A stretch of 64,000 nt of DNA from Anastatus disparis (lineage: Eukaryota; Arthropoda; Insecta; Hymenoptera; Eupelmidae): the NCBI GenBank assembly GCA_017163975.1, contig JAFFSR010000316.1, positions 1,462,001 through 1,526,000 of the forward strand. The letters run 5' to 3'. This document shows positions 23,566 through 35,472 of this stretch, piece by piece. The position numbers and the translations under genes are program-made. Numbering within the stretch: position 1 is the stretch's first letter; each line of letters begins with the position of its first letter. Below the pieces are notes generated by a model that was not told the origin of the DNA, made no database searches, and saw only the letters and a program-made list of their open reading frames with translations.

Positions 23566-24662
23566 GTATAGAAACCGACGCCTCCTAATCATAAGATTCT
23601 ACTTCAGAAGTGCTCGCAACAAAATGCTATTTCAAATCTAATTCAATAAAAGTCTCTTTCGAATCATAATGCAACACAATGCTGATTCCCGTAACGCGTC
23701 AACAAAATTCTCCTTCACAGACCAGTGCAACATAATTCTATTTCGGTGACCAATGCAATACAATTCTCATTCGAGATCAGTACAATATAATTCTAACTCG
23801 TCGAACAGCGCAACAAAATTCTACTTCGGATGTTAGAACAACAAAATTCTGTTTTGTAAATATTAATTTATAATATTGATCAATTTATTATTATTATAAT
23901 TCAAAACTTTTGATTTCTACGACAACATTTTTACAAAATAAATCTTTTTGTTTTTTCATACTTTATTATGTTTTATTATTAATAATGAATAGTTATAATT
24001 TCCTATTAAAATTAAATTACTACTACACCTATGTACACCTTCTACTTACTATTTCAGAGACAAGCCTATATATTAGAGTGGAGCGAAAAAAAAATATAAA
24101 AACAAGTCCCCTTAAAATAATTCTATTTAGTCCAAAGAGTGGCTGTGAATTTTTTCAGATTGTTATTTCACGTAGAACATTTTAAGAATGTCCGAGTTTT
24201 TTTGTACGTGCTTATTGAATATATTCATATTTATATCACTATATATTTTTTTGTATTAATAGCATTAAAATATAATATCATTACTGTTTAATACAATATA
24301 TTTTAATAATAATAGATTATCAATTATGCATGCTAATAATTTAGAACAATCGTAAATTCTTATTTCTCCGAAACAGAATTTTGTTGTTCTAACATCCGAA
24401 GTAGAATTTTCTTGCGCTGTCCGACGAGTTAGTATTATATTGTCCTGAGCTCGAATGAGAATTGTATTGCATTGGTCACCGAAATAGAATTATGTTGCAC
24501 TGGTCTGTGAAGGAGAATTTTGTTGACGCGTTACGGGAATCAGCATTGTGTTGCATTATGATTCGAAAGAGACTTTTATTGAATTGGATTTGAAATAGCA
24601 TTTTGTTGCGAGCACTTCTGAAGTAGAATCTTATGATTAGGAGGCGTCGAAACACTCTATAA
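23566..24662. mobile_element. Foldback-like element with tandem subrepeats in its inverted arms
   Basis: Left arm 23566-about 23868 and right arm about 24368-24662 are inverted copies (outer word GACGCCTCCTAATCATAAG). Each arm consists of about ten degenerate units of about 30 bp built on ACAAAATTCTACTTCG. This architecture is the hallmark of Drosophila FB-type foldbacks (known); membership of that family here is only inferred. The 500 bp centre is AT-rich and non-coding. The ORFs at 23910-24185 and 24476-24706 show no domain. Confidence 0.75.
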
Positions 24663-25120
24663 TGGTGAACACTCGGGACAGGCTGCCTGAAATGACCTAT
24701 GGTCAAATCGCGTATAAATGCTAACGCCGATATTAAAAGGTCCTGCCTCTAAATTGTTTTTACTTAAATCTTTCGACCATTCAGAAAATATTTCAAATGT
24801 TTTTTATAAAAGGAGGTTGGCTTAGGAAAGCAATACTTTTCTAAGAGTTTTCTTTTTGGGAAAATGTTAGTCTAGTCTATCGGCACATCTCGCAAGAGAA
24901 ACACATAAAAACTTTAAACTGTTATTTTAACTTGTATTTTCATACTTTTCTTTGAATTAAATCCTTATTAATATTTTAAATTTGTGAATATTTATTTGCG
25001 TATTCTTTCAACAAAAATAATTACATTGGGTTAAGTCTCAATGTAATGTTGTAAAAAATTGCGTAAAAGACGAGACTTACAACCTCGTTTAAATAATTAT
25101 ATTAAAAATTAGAACGCAAA
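24663..25120. other. unassigned AT-rich DNA
   Basis: No gene recognised. Confidence 0.5.
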
Positions 25121-25504
25121 GATTGGGCCGAACTATCTGTCTTTGTCTAATAGTGCCTTTCATCATTTATGTAAACACCATTGGCTGTAGTACGAAAAAA
25201 ATGGCAGCCCCCGCTAGATACTAGTATAATGGTTAAATTTTATAATAAGAATAAAATAATTTAATCAAGTAGTTTTTGAATAATATGAGACCTACCAAAA
25301 AAGATAGGTTATATTTTAAATTTTCAGTAGGTCTCATATTATTCGAAAACCACGTGATAAAATTATTTTGTTCTTATTATAAAATTTATCTATTATACTA
25401 GTATCTAGCAGGAACTGTCATTTTTTTAATGTTACAGCCAATGGTGTTTATATAAATGATGAAAAACATTATTAGACAAGGACATATAGTTCGGCTTGCT
25501 CTTA
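25121..25504. repeat. hairpin MITE, TTAAGAGCAGGCCG family, copy 4
   Basis: Palindromic around 25310 with the same arm word GTAGGTCTCATATTAT as the 7.7 kb copy and the same termini (right end GTTCGGCTTGCTCTTAA). The left boundary is approximate because the first bases have diverged. Confidence 0.8.
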
Positions 25505-26119
25505 AGTTCTTAATTAATTGATATTTTATAAGAGTGTAACTACAATTAATATTGAATAATACTAATATCTCATTAATTTATATTAATACAAAATTTATTT
25601 TTAACATAAATTATAACCTATAAAGTTTGTATTGTTCATTATAACCTTTGTCTATTTGAGTGATGTACTAACAAATAATTAATTGTAAATAATGTTATTA
25701 ATTGTAAATAATGTCAGATTAACTATAACTTTATAAACGAAACTCAAATATGTTATTGTTAATTATAAAAATAAATAGTTTATAACAGTTAATGAAAAAT
25801 AGGTTATAAAATAAATAATTTATAAAAATAATATATGATGATAATTCATTAAAATTAGTCATTTTTTAATAATCCTAAATTATAATTTCTTTAATTATCA
25901 TTCCAAAATTTTAATTTTTTCAAAATTATAAATTTGTATTTCTTGTCAAGTCCATAAGCTGCCCATATTCCGTCGAAATAAGACTGGGTTTGTGTTTACA
26001 AACCATAAAATACACCATAATGACACCGTAAATCCAGGCTTTTTTCTACCACAGCAGGACTTCCATAAACAAATTCACGCGTAACGTTACTCCCAAGTTT
26101 CGCCCAAGCGATGCTCTAA
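25505..26119. other. very AT-rich spacer
   Basis: TTATAA-rich DNA with no recognisable gene. Confidence 0.5.
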
Positions 26120-26552
26120 GATTCGAACTCAAGTAGTATATGTTTGTACAGCGTGTTTACAACTCCAATCATCAAGGGAAGTTCTGGTGGTGGAATCATA
26201 TCGATGATATGTTCTTTATCGCTTGTAGCAGAAAATATAGGATAATTTATGCAGCATTTGAATTTTTTGGCACATTGTTTCTTACTACTTGCTCCCTGCC
26301 AGTCTGTTTAGTTAGTCTTGCAATTTTCAATGGTTCTATATTCGCCACAAACATTCAATTCATCTTTCGATGACATGCACCATGCGCAAGGATAAGTATT
26401 CACGTGCGACATAATACCTTCTAGAATATTAGCCATTTTCAAGTCAGTTGCTACAGTACCTTCAAGTCTCGGATTTTCAACAGTGACCAAAGTATTGACA
26501 CAATTCCGTAATTTTCCTGCGTATCCGCAACCAAAACAAACAATAATATTAA

Positions 26553-26809
26553 AAATAAAAAAAAAACTTTTTAATGTACTACGTTTTTATAATGAACCAA
26601 AAAGTATAAAATAATGTGTAATAAAATGAAAAATGAATAATGATTTGAAATAAAAAAAACGTGGGGCGCATGTTTATTATTATGTATTGTATGCGCCCCA
26701 CGTTTTTTTTATTTCAAATCATTATTCATTTTTCATTTTATTACACATTATTTTATACTTTTTGGTTCATTATAAAAACGTAGTACATTAAAAAGTTTTT
26801 TTTTTATTT
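26553..26809. repeat. perfect 119 bp-arm hairpin
   Basis: Positions 26553-26671 and 26691-26809 are exact reverse complements over 119 bp by direct comparison, around a 19 bp loop. The stem ends in the GC-rich word GTGGGGCGCAT next to the loop, otherwise it is AT-rich. It lies within the repeats that split the 26.1-28.9 kb pseudogene. Such perfection implies a very young or gene-converted structure, or an assembly artefact. Confidence 0.95.
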
Positions 26810-27144
26810 AAATATTATCTTATACATTTTGGTATTATTATTATTATTATTATTAATATTATTTATCGTGTTGTCCAACAGTGCATATTATATAGCATAT
26901 ATATTGTTGTCAAGGGACTAAAACGTGTTTCATCTATTTTTTTTAGAGAACACGTAATCGCATGGTGAGTTTCCCGCCATTTTGACGATAATGACGCCAT
27001 TAGAAATTCAACCAAGATTTATTGTTTTATGCATTGTTAGACCATAAAATGAATAAAATACAGTCTCCAATTCTATATGTATAATAGAAAATGCTGTAAT
27101 TTATGTCTAATTGCAATATATGACAAGTTAAAGAATTTAAAAAA

Positions 27145-27634
27145 TTTTCGAAAATGGTTAGACACTAATGTTAAAAGTATATCTATATATAAAATCTTCA
27201 AAATTTCAATTTTTCCAATATCTCCGTATATAATTGTATTAATATATTTTTCGGTGGGAATATATATTTAATTATATTATCCAACAATGCATGCAAAAAT
27301 ATAATATTGAATATATTAATATATTAATATATTACTATATTTGATATATTAATATATTAATATATTAATATATTAATATATCAAAAGAAGATTTTTTAAA
27401 TTTTCGAAGATGTTTAGACACTAATGTTAAAAGTGTATCTATATATAAAATCTTCAAATCTTCAATTTTGCCAACATCTCCGTATATGATTGAATATATT
27501 AATATATTGTTCGGTAGATATATATATTTTTTTTATAATATTGCATTGTCATCCAGTTCCGAGCTATATTTAAAATTTCAAGTCTCTAGCTCATCAGGAA
27601 GTTAGTTTACAATCGGTTGCAAAATTCGTACCGA

Positions 27635-27685
<51 letters not shown>

Positions 27686-27690
27686 CCAAA
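27145..27690. repeat. repeat cluster: 256 bp-spaced direct repeat, ATATTAAT microsatellite and (CAGA)n tail
   Basis: A block of about 95 bp containing AGACACTAATGTTAAAAG occurs at about 27160 and again 256 bp later. Between the two copies lies an ATATTAATAT array (about 27296-27372). Positions 27635-27686 are a (CAGA)n run preceded by a non-coding end resembling the 3' ends of insect retroposons. The ORF at 27607-27789 is a frame across the CAGA run. Confidence 0.75.
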
Positions 27691-28894
27691 GCGAGTTAAT
27701 AAAAACGTAGTAAAAAAAATAATTTTTTTAACCTCTGAATCTTTGAACTTTTTTGATTTATAATAGTAAAATGATTGATTTTTTTTCATTATTGATTCCT
27801 AAATCAATATCATTAATAGATGAGTATATCGAAAAAGTAATTTTCAGAAAACTACCTCCACCATCTATCCCGAATTTTAAGTGAGTTTGGTGACACACTC
27901 GTTCTCTCTTTCAACATAATCAATGAGGCCTCTAACATTATTACAAAAAATGACGGTTCGAGTGCAAGCCTTCATCTTGTTATTTTTAATTGCGATTATC
28001 TTACAATCTTTTACGTCAAAGTATTCGTCTACTTGGTGGTTAAGTTCTTACAAGTGTTTCCTTATGTTTGGTTCAAAAAGTTTTCTTTTTTTATTGAAGG
28101 AATTTTGTTAAGATGATTAAATACCTTTAATTTAATTGATTGAAATATTGAAATCAGTTGAAATTTTTTAAACAACTGATGCTGATATCAGTCGTTCCTA
28201 ATCACTTTCTGATGCATCCAAGTTTACGTAAGTTGGGAAAAGTTAAGTTTAATTTTTGCCCATGTTCTCGAGATAAATACAGTACCTTATTTGAAGTTTT
28301 TTCTTTGCCGTTTTCTCTTTGTAAATCACTTTTCTTAGCATTAGAAATATCTTTTATTAGTTGGCATGCTAAATGTTCTTGTTTCAACGGTAAATTTTCT
28401 AACACTTTACTTTTCAAACTAGCAATATATTTCGAACAAATATGTTCTTTTACTGCACTATCATTCAATAATGCTTTGCAATTTCGGCAATAGTTATTTT
28501 TTTTCAATTCTTGTCCTTCAGTAGATGATATTTCCTCCAAATTTCCTTTCTTTCTTACCAACTTACACAATTTACATTCACATAATTTATTAGCTGTTGA
28601 TCTACTTTCTCGAGGCATGTTTGAAAATTCTGAATAATGCGATGAATTTAAATTCTTATGTTTTTCACTTGTATTTACTGAACGGTAAATGAGGATTTTA
28701 CATGCTGCACAAACGAGCCTATAGGGAGCCTATTATCTTCTGCATTATATTTGATTAATTTTTCTAGTTTTTTTCTCAAGGCACCCTTTATTGTTAACAT
28801 ATTTTTTTCTTTCGTAGACAAAATAAACAAATTGTTGCTCGATTTTCATCGTGGAATTTGGCGTAATCTTTACACTGACCAAACATTTTTAACG

Positions 28895-29037
28895 CTGAAA
28901 ATAAATATCATTACATTGAAATTAACTAAATATATGACTGATTCCATTCAGTTTCATGCAGACCGCCACTGATCGGTTTTTTTTCTCTCCTAAGTGATAA
29001 AAATACCTTCCAATATGTATATGATGATAAAACTTAC
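28895..29037 (-). other. putative intron of the 26.1-28.9 kb pseudogene
   Basis: Minus strand: GCGAG|GTAAGT at 29037 and TATTTATTTTCAG| at 28895, nine bases before the ATG at 28886. Good 5' and 3' splice-site matches. The upstream exon (about 29150-29038) would be non-coding. Confidence 0.5.
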
Positions 29038-29181
29038 CTCGCAGAGCACCCAAAAAATGTTTTTTCCTCGCTGCAGCGTATTTAGTGTTGGGTGTAAAAA
29101 TAAAAATTAAAAAATTGAAAATGAACCTCAATTTTTAAATTGCTGTAGCTCCGCCAATTTTTAACCTTAATGGACGTTTTT

Positions 29182-31138
29182 TTAATAAAAATGTGCGAAA
29201 TTCTGTCTAGTTTTAAATGCCGTTTCGATTTTTATAATATGAGTTAACATGCGGATAACAAGAATTTTAATCGACGGAGTATACTTTGACACATGACTGG
29301 CGAAATCTCCAGCATTTCTAATAAAATCAGCACTCTTCTTGTATAGATTATGTGAAGTGGCATAATATTTAACTAAACCACCAATGCCGTCACAAGCACC
29401 TTTACCATGACCTGTTGCAGAAAAAAGCCATTTTCTGCCTACTTCTAAGTTTTGAAGCTCGTGGAATTGATATCTGTTTTTGAAATAACTTGCAGCTCCA
29501 TCAAAAGTGGTTACGACTTCTTCAAGTTCTTGCAAAATATGTTTTTTCTTTTAAGCTGTTGATAATTAAACTCATAACTATCAGGGCATGAGACGAATCA
29601 TGTTTAATATCGTCAGAGACGATGACATAACTGACTGTCTTATCATTTCTAAAATAGTATACTGCTGTGAAAATTGGTAATTGGCTTTTACTCAAATGGT
29701 AGCTTTGAATTTCATTTTGAAGTAGGACTTTCCAATATTCAGCAAAATCAACATAAATAACTAATTGAGATTGACTTTTTTTGCTCAAAGTTTAACCTCT
29801 TAAATTGCAACACGTTGAATTTCTTTAACCATTTTATCTGTACTTACAGTGAAAGTGTGCTCTCTTAACTCAGCTAAGAAATCTTCAACAGTTCTAGTTT
29901 TATTCATTAAATCTGATTTTTCCCAAACACCGTAAGTTATTTCTTCATATAAATCTTCCCCTGTCAAATAAATCACTTTAAAATCAATATTATCTCCAAT
30001 TGGGCATTCTTTACATTCTCTTAGAACACGTTTCATATCTTTTAAACGAAAAATTGAAGAATATATTTTCAATATCAAATCCGCAATGTCATGTTTATTC
30101 TCTTTTTTATATTGATTCAAATCATCCAACATAAGTTTCAAGTTCTTGCAATAAACGCAAACGCAATAGACAAGAATCGTTAGGTGGATGTGTGTATAAC
30201 CCACTTTGGACTTAAGGCATAGAATGTTGATTTATCGATTTTTGTTTTCATTTCAGGATTTTATTCTGTAAATAATTGATATGTTTCTTTTATGCTTCAC
30301 ATAAGAAAGCGTTTAACTTTTTTAGTTTTCATACTATTTTCTTTAACAGATATTGTGTCATTTTTATTTGCACTTTGACGAGAACAATTGAAATCATTGT
30401 TCAAATAATAATCTTTCACTTTTGTTATAATTTCACTATCCAAAGAGTGGCCACAATAGTTCTCAGGCTTTTTATAGATAACTTTATTATTTACCAATGA
30501 TCTTGCTTGATCAATCATATAAACAGTTACATTTGGTAAAACTGATGATAAATAATTTTTGGAAATGTCGCTTGGTACAAGACTTAATAACCGAACTTTC
30601 TCAAGAAAATTTGAACTATTATCTAAAGCAATTTCAATATTTTCAAGCTATTTATAACATGTTTCACATTCATTATTTTCATTTAATGTGGGTGAATCCG
30701 TTATATCGTAGACTTTCATAATTTTACTTGTTATTTGTGAATCAAATGCATCGTTCATTTGTTTTCTTTTGCGAAAAGCATAGGATTTTCGCATTTTCAT
30801 ATTGAGACTCTGAGACATTTTAATTGGTGAAATTTTTATTCCAAATTACTTGAAGTCTGATTGACCTTTTCTACCACAGCATCACTACAAAAAACTTCTT
30901 CCGAAGATTGTTGACTGCTTAAGGTAGATGAAATCGGTGTATTTTTCACTTCATCTAAAAATATTCTGTAACATGAAGGACATACTTTATCTTCTCTAGA
31001 AAAAGAAGTACTTGGATATAAGCGTTCCAAAGACTCCGTTATATCACCTAATTCTCTTAAAGGATTTTTGGACCAATCATAAACATCTTTTTCGTGCCTT
31101 TCTTTAAAATCCTTACATTTACAAAGAGAGGTCTCCAC
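29182..31138 (-). pseudogene. broken transposase-like gene of the GHGKG family
   Basis: Read on the minus strand. An N-terminal open frame (31138-30836) has Cys pairs CKCKD and CPSC. A central region (about 30810-30297, one internal TAG near 30651) carries KVKDYYLNNDFNCSRQ and ends in RFLM. After two stops it continues with YALSPKWV and VCVYCKNLKLMLDDL (30204-29800), then VDFAEYW (29788-29522), FDGAASYFKNR and GHGKGACDGIGG (29535-29182). This order matches a many-copy family of uncharacterised animal proteins that I regard as RNase H-fold, transposase-like; the acidic residues of VDFAEYW and FDGAA would be candidate catalytic positions (inference). At least three shifts or stops kill it. Only about 30-40 bp separate its end from the upstream exon of the next broken gene on the same strand. 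Confidence 0.7.
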
Positions 31139-31262
31139 CTCCAGAAAACGGATTTTTCTGAAACTGCGGGATATGATTTTTCGATGAAAAAAATTGATCC
31201 CGTATTTTCTCTTTTCGTCTAATAGGCCCTAGAGACCAAGATATAGACATTTTTTTTAAATA

Positions 31263-31292
31263 CTAGCTACATTCATGCGCGCAAAGCGCGCA
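31263..31292 (-). other. Helitron 3' terminus (hairpin plus CTAG)
   Basis: On the minus strand a GCGCGC-TTT-GCGCGC hairpin (31291-31277) is followed about 10 bases later by CTAG (31266-31263) and then T. This matches the Helitron rule of a short GC hairpin 10-12 nt before CTRR with insertion between A and T. It lies 3' of the helicase motif in the correct orientation. Confidence 0.8.
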
Positions 31293-31828
31293 ACAAATTT
31301 ATACTCCAGGGTCAACTATGGATATAATAACATCTATAAGCATGATAAGTAATTTTAATAAACGCAATTATTTTAGTAGCAATTTTATTGTTTTTAAAAA
31401 AATGATGAGTGGTCATCTATCAAATATTAATTTTAAATAAAAACTAAAATTATGAACCTTAAAATCAAACAGTACGAAGTGCCTTTAATATGTCATCAAA
31501 AAATAAAAAAATTAAATTAAAAGAAATTTTTAATATAATTTTTTACATACATAATTTTCAATATTTATATTAGTTTTTTGGCATGTAGGATATAAGATCA
31601 AACTCTAGATACCGCAGCATACAACTGACCATGATCAAAAACTTCTCTTCATCAATCAATAATTATATTATTCTTTTAAACAGCTAACAACAGCTAAAAT
31701 TTTTTTTAAGCAACTGAATAAACTAATAGCAGTATCTGTTTCAATTTTTCTTTATTTACAACATATAAGTGATTTGAAACATAATAGAGACAAATCTGCG
31801 TTGGTTACACACTGTAAAAATTTCTAGC

Positions 31829-31975
31829 CATAGCTTTGATACAAACATAGGAACCTCAAACATATTAGACATTGAATGCAACTATCAAAAAAGATTGCTA
31901 TCAGAAATGATACATATTAAAAAATATGAAAATTGCAATAATACACGACACTCAAAAATTAAACAACGTATATAA
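31829..31975 (+). pseudogene. Penelope-like GIY-YIG C-terminal fragment
   Basis: The open frame encodes HSFD then ILDIECNYQKRLLSEMIHI. This is clearly homologous to the ILDNECNYYKRLVSEMINIH segment of the Penelope-like elements at 55.9 and 57.4 kb. Truncated on the left; stop at 31973. Confidence 0.8.
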
Positions 31976-32221
31976 TAAATACATAGTTGAATTATTAAAA
32001 AGAAATTAATTTTTTTGATAAAACGGTTTTAAGAATAAATTATTTACAATAAAACGCAATAATTGTTAAATTAGATTAAATATAATTAAATCAAATTCAT
32101 TCATGTGAGTCAAAATCTTGAATCAAATACCAAGTACATAAAAGAAAACACTTGCTAGTCACTTTGTACATACGTAACTCACCTAAATTACCTATGTTAA
32201 AGATTTGTATAACCAAAGAAA

Positions 32222-32445
32222 ATAGACGCTTATAGAAGGATTCTTCTGGGTTACATTTTTCGTCCTAAAGCCTGGGTAACACTTCAACATTGTTTGTATA
32301 TCTATACATATGAAAAATGTGCTATATATATGATTTATATAGATATAAAAATACATGGGATTTGATGGCGTCCCCAAGTAGCTGGGTAACAGAACCAACT
32401 CATTTTTGGCAGAAATTTCCCATGTACGCTTCTATCAGCGTCTAT
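32222..32445. repeat. short MITE with ATAGACGCT ends
   Basis: ATAGACGCTTATAGAAG at the left and CTTCTATCAGCGTCTAT at the right, one mismatch, 224 bp apart. The minus-strand ORF across it is not recognisable. Confidence 0.6.
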
Positions 32446-33067
32446 ATTCGTTGAAATAACTTATACTTCATAATGTCACGTAGATCATGACGACGCATAT
32501 TAGATTGCGTAAATTTTTATTATTAATATAAATATCTATTATTATACATTTTTACAAAACAAAAATAGTTATGTAATACCACATGTTTAATACTTGTGAG
32601 TTTCATTTTTTATTTTTATTGTTACGCCTAAAATGTATTGTTTTAGGTAATGTTTTTTTAATGTATTGTTGATGAATTTAGAAATTTTTAATCATTAAGA
32701 AACTGTTATCAGTTGTTATTAAATTTTATGTTTTAGCACCTGAAGTGGCCTCTCTAAAAAATAGAGGAGAAAAGTCGTTTTTTCTCTTATAGAAATAAAG
32801 AAAAATTGAAACAACTGCTGCTATTAGTTTATTCACAGTTAGAAATATCAAAGACAAAGTCTGTTAAAACCAGTTAATAGACAAAAATGTGTGTTACTTT
32901 AACAAACAAAATGTCTTTAAAGGATTTAACAAACAAATGTCTGTTAAAATTTTACTTATAAATTACAGACATTGTCTGTCAATGTACTAAAACTTTTTTT
33001 GGTCTTGTTTTCCGTACACATACATACACGTTTTATATATATTTTTATTTTTTTAAATTCACGTTTA

Positions 33068-33437
33068 AGGAGTCTCATGTGCTAGCTATAGTTTGCTATA
33101 GTTTGTTGTTCATAATAATCAAAAGTTTAAAAAATTCTTCAATATTTTGAAAAACATTAATTTATACCTGGAAAAAAATCTCTGCAAATTTTTAGTTAGA
33201 CTTATCGACTGATTTTATTATTTATGCTCACTTAAAGTTTATCTTTTTACTACTATGAGATACAAAACACGCGGACTTCGAGTGAGCACATATAAATAAA
33301 TTAGTTGATAAGACTACTTGAAAATTTGTAGAAATTTTTTTCTAGGTATAAATTAATTTTTATCAAAATTTTGAAGAGTTCTTTAAACTTTTAATTTTTA
33401 TGAACAACAAACTATAGCTGACATATGAGACTCCTTA
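33068..33437. repeat. foldback, about 170 bp arms
   Basis: AAGGAGTCTCATGTG at the left is matched by CATATGAGACTCCTT at the right; arms 33068-about 33240 and about 33262-33437 with scattered mismatches. Confidence 0.8.
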
Positions 33438-33574
33438 AATTAATAAATGTACAAGAACTCAAGAAATATTAGAAAGAACGTTTTTTATTATATCTTATAC
33501 AATATTATATTCGTTTATAATATGATATTCGTTGTCTAATGAATAGCTTTCGTGACATTTACAATGATATAATT

Positions 33575-34046
33575 TTAATAATTATTAACAATTTTTATAA
33601 ACAAATTATAATAATACGTTTTTTCGAAAAAAAAAAAAATTATGATATTTTTTAAGTCATTTTGAGTAAAAAAGGTTCTCATGAACATATTGCTAAAATG
33701 AACTGAATCGGCAAAAAAAAAATCGCGGTTTGAAAAAACGCGATTTTTCAAAACTTTGACAGCCTATAGCTCAGCTTCTACTGATTTCATTTTAACTCAC
33801 AATAGCTTAAATTGTTGGTTAAAATATAAACTTAAAGATTACAGTAGTTAGCGACCGTATTTATAAAAAATCGCGTTTTTCAAACTTTGCAATTTGTTTT
33901 CTGCCGATTCAGTGCATTTTAGCAATATGTTCATGAGAACCTTTTTTACTCAAAATAAACTAAAAAAATATGATAAAATTTTTTTTTAAGTGCATTTTTA
34001 TAATTTGTTTATGAAAATTGTTAATAATTATTAAATGCGCCATTTT
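33575..34046. repeat. foldback, about 180 bp arms
   Basis: AATAATTATTAACAATTTT at the left is matched by its inverse at the right. The arm word AAAAGGTTCTCATGAACATA occurs in both orientations. The spacer of about 100 bp is unpaired. Confidence 0.8.
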
Positions 34047-34695
34047 CAGACATTCTACCCAAAAAATTCGGATTCAGCAGGTCAAAAATACATAAAAAAA
34101 CCTGGGTAGAATTGAGGACCTCGATCGACCAAGACTTATGTAGTTTGCCCTGGACTATCTATTTTAGTCGTTTGTTACGGACATTTTCAGAATCAACTGA
34201 CATAAAGTCTGTTAAATCGTCACATCCTTGTTTGTTACTTCAACAGACAATTTAGTAACAGAAAATAAAAGTTAACAGACTACACAATTGTTTTTAACCG
34301 TGTTCAGTTCCTTAAAACAATAATTATATTATCAAACGTTTGTCCACGTAATTTACTAATCGTCATAGCAAAAGATAATTCACATGAAAATTACGTTCTT
34401 TTAAATGTAAAAGGAATATTCATTTTCACAATATAATCTACTACGGTTTGGAAAAATATTATCTTATACCACCCGTCAAAATTTTACATTTTAATAAATG
34501 ATTAGAAAATTCTAAAATTTGCAATCTCGCACTATTGCATGAACCTTTATTAATACTTATATTTCTTATAAGCATTACAATAAATTTTTCTCTCAAATGT
34601 AATTTACTGGAAGGATTAAAAGAATTTAAATATTCTAGAAGAAACATTTCATCTGATTCATTATTGATTTTCATCACTATCAATTTCCGAGTTTT

Positions 34696-35170
34696 AAAAT
34701 AATGTATGAAAATAATATAAATTTTGCAATAAAGAATCAAAAAGTTTTTCAAAAAAAACATTTTATTTTTTACTTGCATTAAATTTTGTTTCAACTCATT
34801 CATATAAAATTGTTTTCACTAATTATTATATGCGTTACATCTTTAGTTTGGATAGCATTAAATTAAATTAAATATTGCAGTAAATTAAATTTTTAAATAC
34901 TATTATTGGTAATAAGAGTTTAAAAATCCCTCATTATTTAAAATTACAAAAGCATCTTTTTCATCTTTATATATTTAATGACTATTAAATAAATGACTTT
35001 ACTTAGCTACTTCATAACCGCATTATAGGTAATAATAAATATATCTATTACATTTATTTGAACTTCAGCATTTACAAAAACGCTGCCAAGTGCTTTGGTG
35101 TAATGCTTTCTCATAGAGCTCATTATGTTAGAGTATTTTGATTTCGTTTTGCTTTCTCAAAAAAAAATTA
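34696..35170. other. unassigned AT-rich DNA
   Basis: The N-terminal part of the 114-residue minus-strand frame (34803-34459) extends here but shows no helicase similarity before about 34690. Otherwise nothing is recognised. Confidence 0.5.
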
Positions 35171-35472
35171 TTGTATCGGTGAAAAAATTTTTTCTATTTT
35201 TTCGTTAATTTGTACATATTTAGACTCCGGGAGTCAAAAAAAGTGGTTTCAAATAAAAATTTTTTCAAAATTTTCAAAATGCTCTAAAATTAAAACTGCG
35301 CTAAGAAAATTAGTTTTTAAAAATGTTTTTCTTCTGACAGTAGCGGATAACTTGCATGCGAATTTTGGGGCAAATCTATAGAGTAATTTACGTAAAATAA
35401 AAGAAAAATGAATTTTTTTTTCAAATTTTACAAAATTATCTAAAATTAAAACCACGCTAAGAAAATCAATTT

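Larger units (their letters stand above)
26120..28886 (-). pseudogene. broken gene of an uncharacterised many-copy family (Cys-rich N-terminus, IDGGGSFLK and PPPEL motifs)
   Basis: The minus-strand ATG at 28886 opens a frame with CKDY, then CLFC. After two small shifts it carries CAACK (about 28715) and a long open frame (28618-28202) with CECKLCK and CRNC, so the N-terminus is a set of Cys pairs that probably bind zinc. Further on, about 27960-27780 encodes VIFCNVRGLID and, after a shift, FGIDGGGSFLK. Positions 26490-26120 encode ATDLKMANIL, YPCAWC, one stop, then IPPPELPL. I recognise this motif order from long predicted proteins annotated only as uncharacterised in arthropods and cnidarians; a transposon origin is likely but unproved. 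The middle is split by about 1.2 kb of repeats (26530-27780). Stops and shifts make it a pseudogene. A possible 5' exon and intron lie just upstream. Confidence 0.7.
31672..34317. mobile_element. 2.65 kb composite insertion with a 15 bp target duplication
   Basis: CAATAATTATATTAT occurs at 31657-31671 and 34318-34332. Removing one copy plus the DNA between brings the two Helitron helicase pieces together. The insert contains a Penelope GIY-YIG remnant near its left end and several nested inverted-repeat elements. A TIR-like word (AAACTAATAGCAG at about 31718) recurs inverted near 32817, and a looser one spans 32858 and 34312. Confidence 0.7.
31263..34695 (-). pseudogene. Helitron helicase C-terminal remnant, split by an insertion
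   Basis: On the minus strand, 34690-34459 encodes the Pif1-type helicase region (LREKFIVMLIRN, GSCNSARLQ, KCKILTGG). About 34450-34320 continues with the FAMTI-type motif region, damaged by stops. The downstream motif VFDHGQLYAAVSRV lies at about 31643-31590, beyond a 2.65 kb insertion. The element ends at 31263 with a Helitron terminus. Rep and the upstream helicase parts are missing or outside recognition. Helitrons move by a rolling-circle-like route (known). This copy is dead. Confidence 0.7.
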
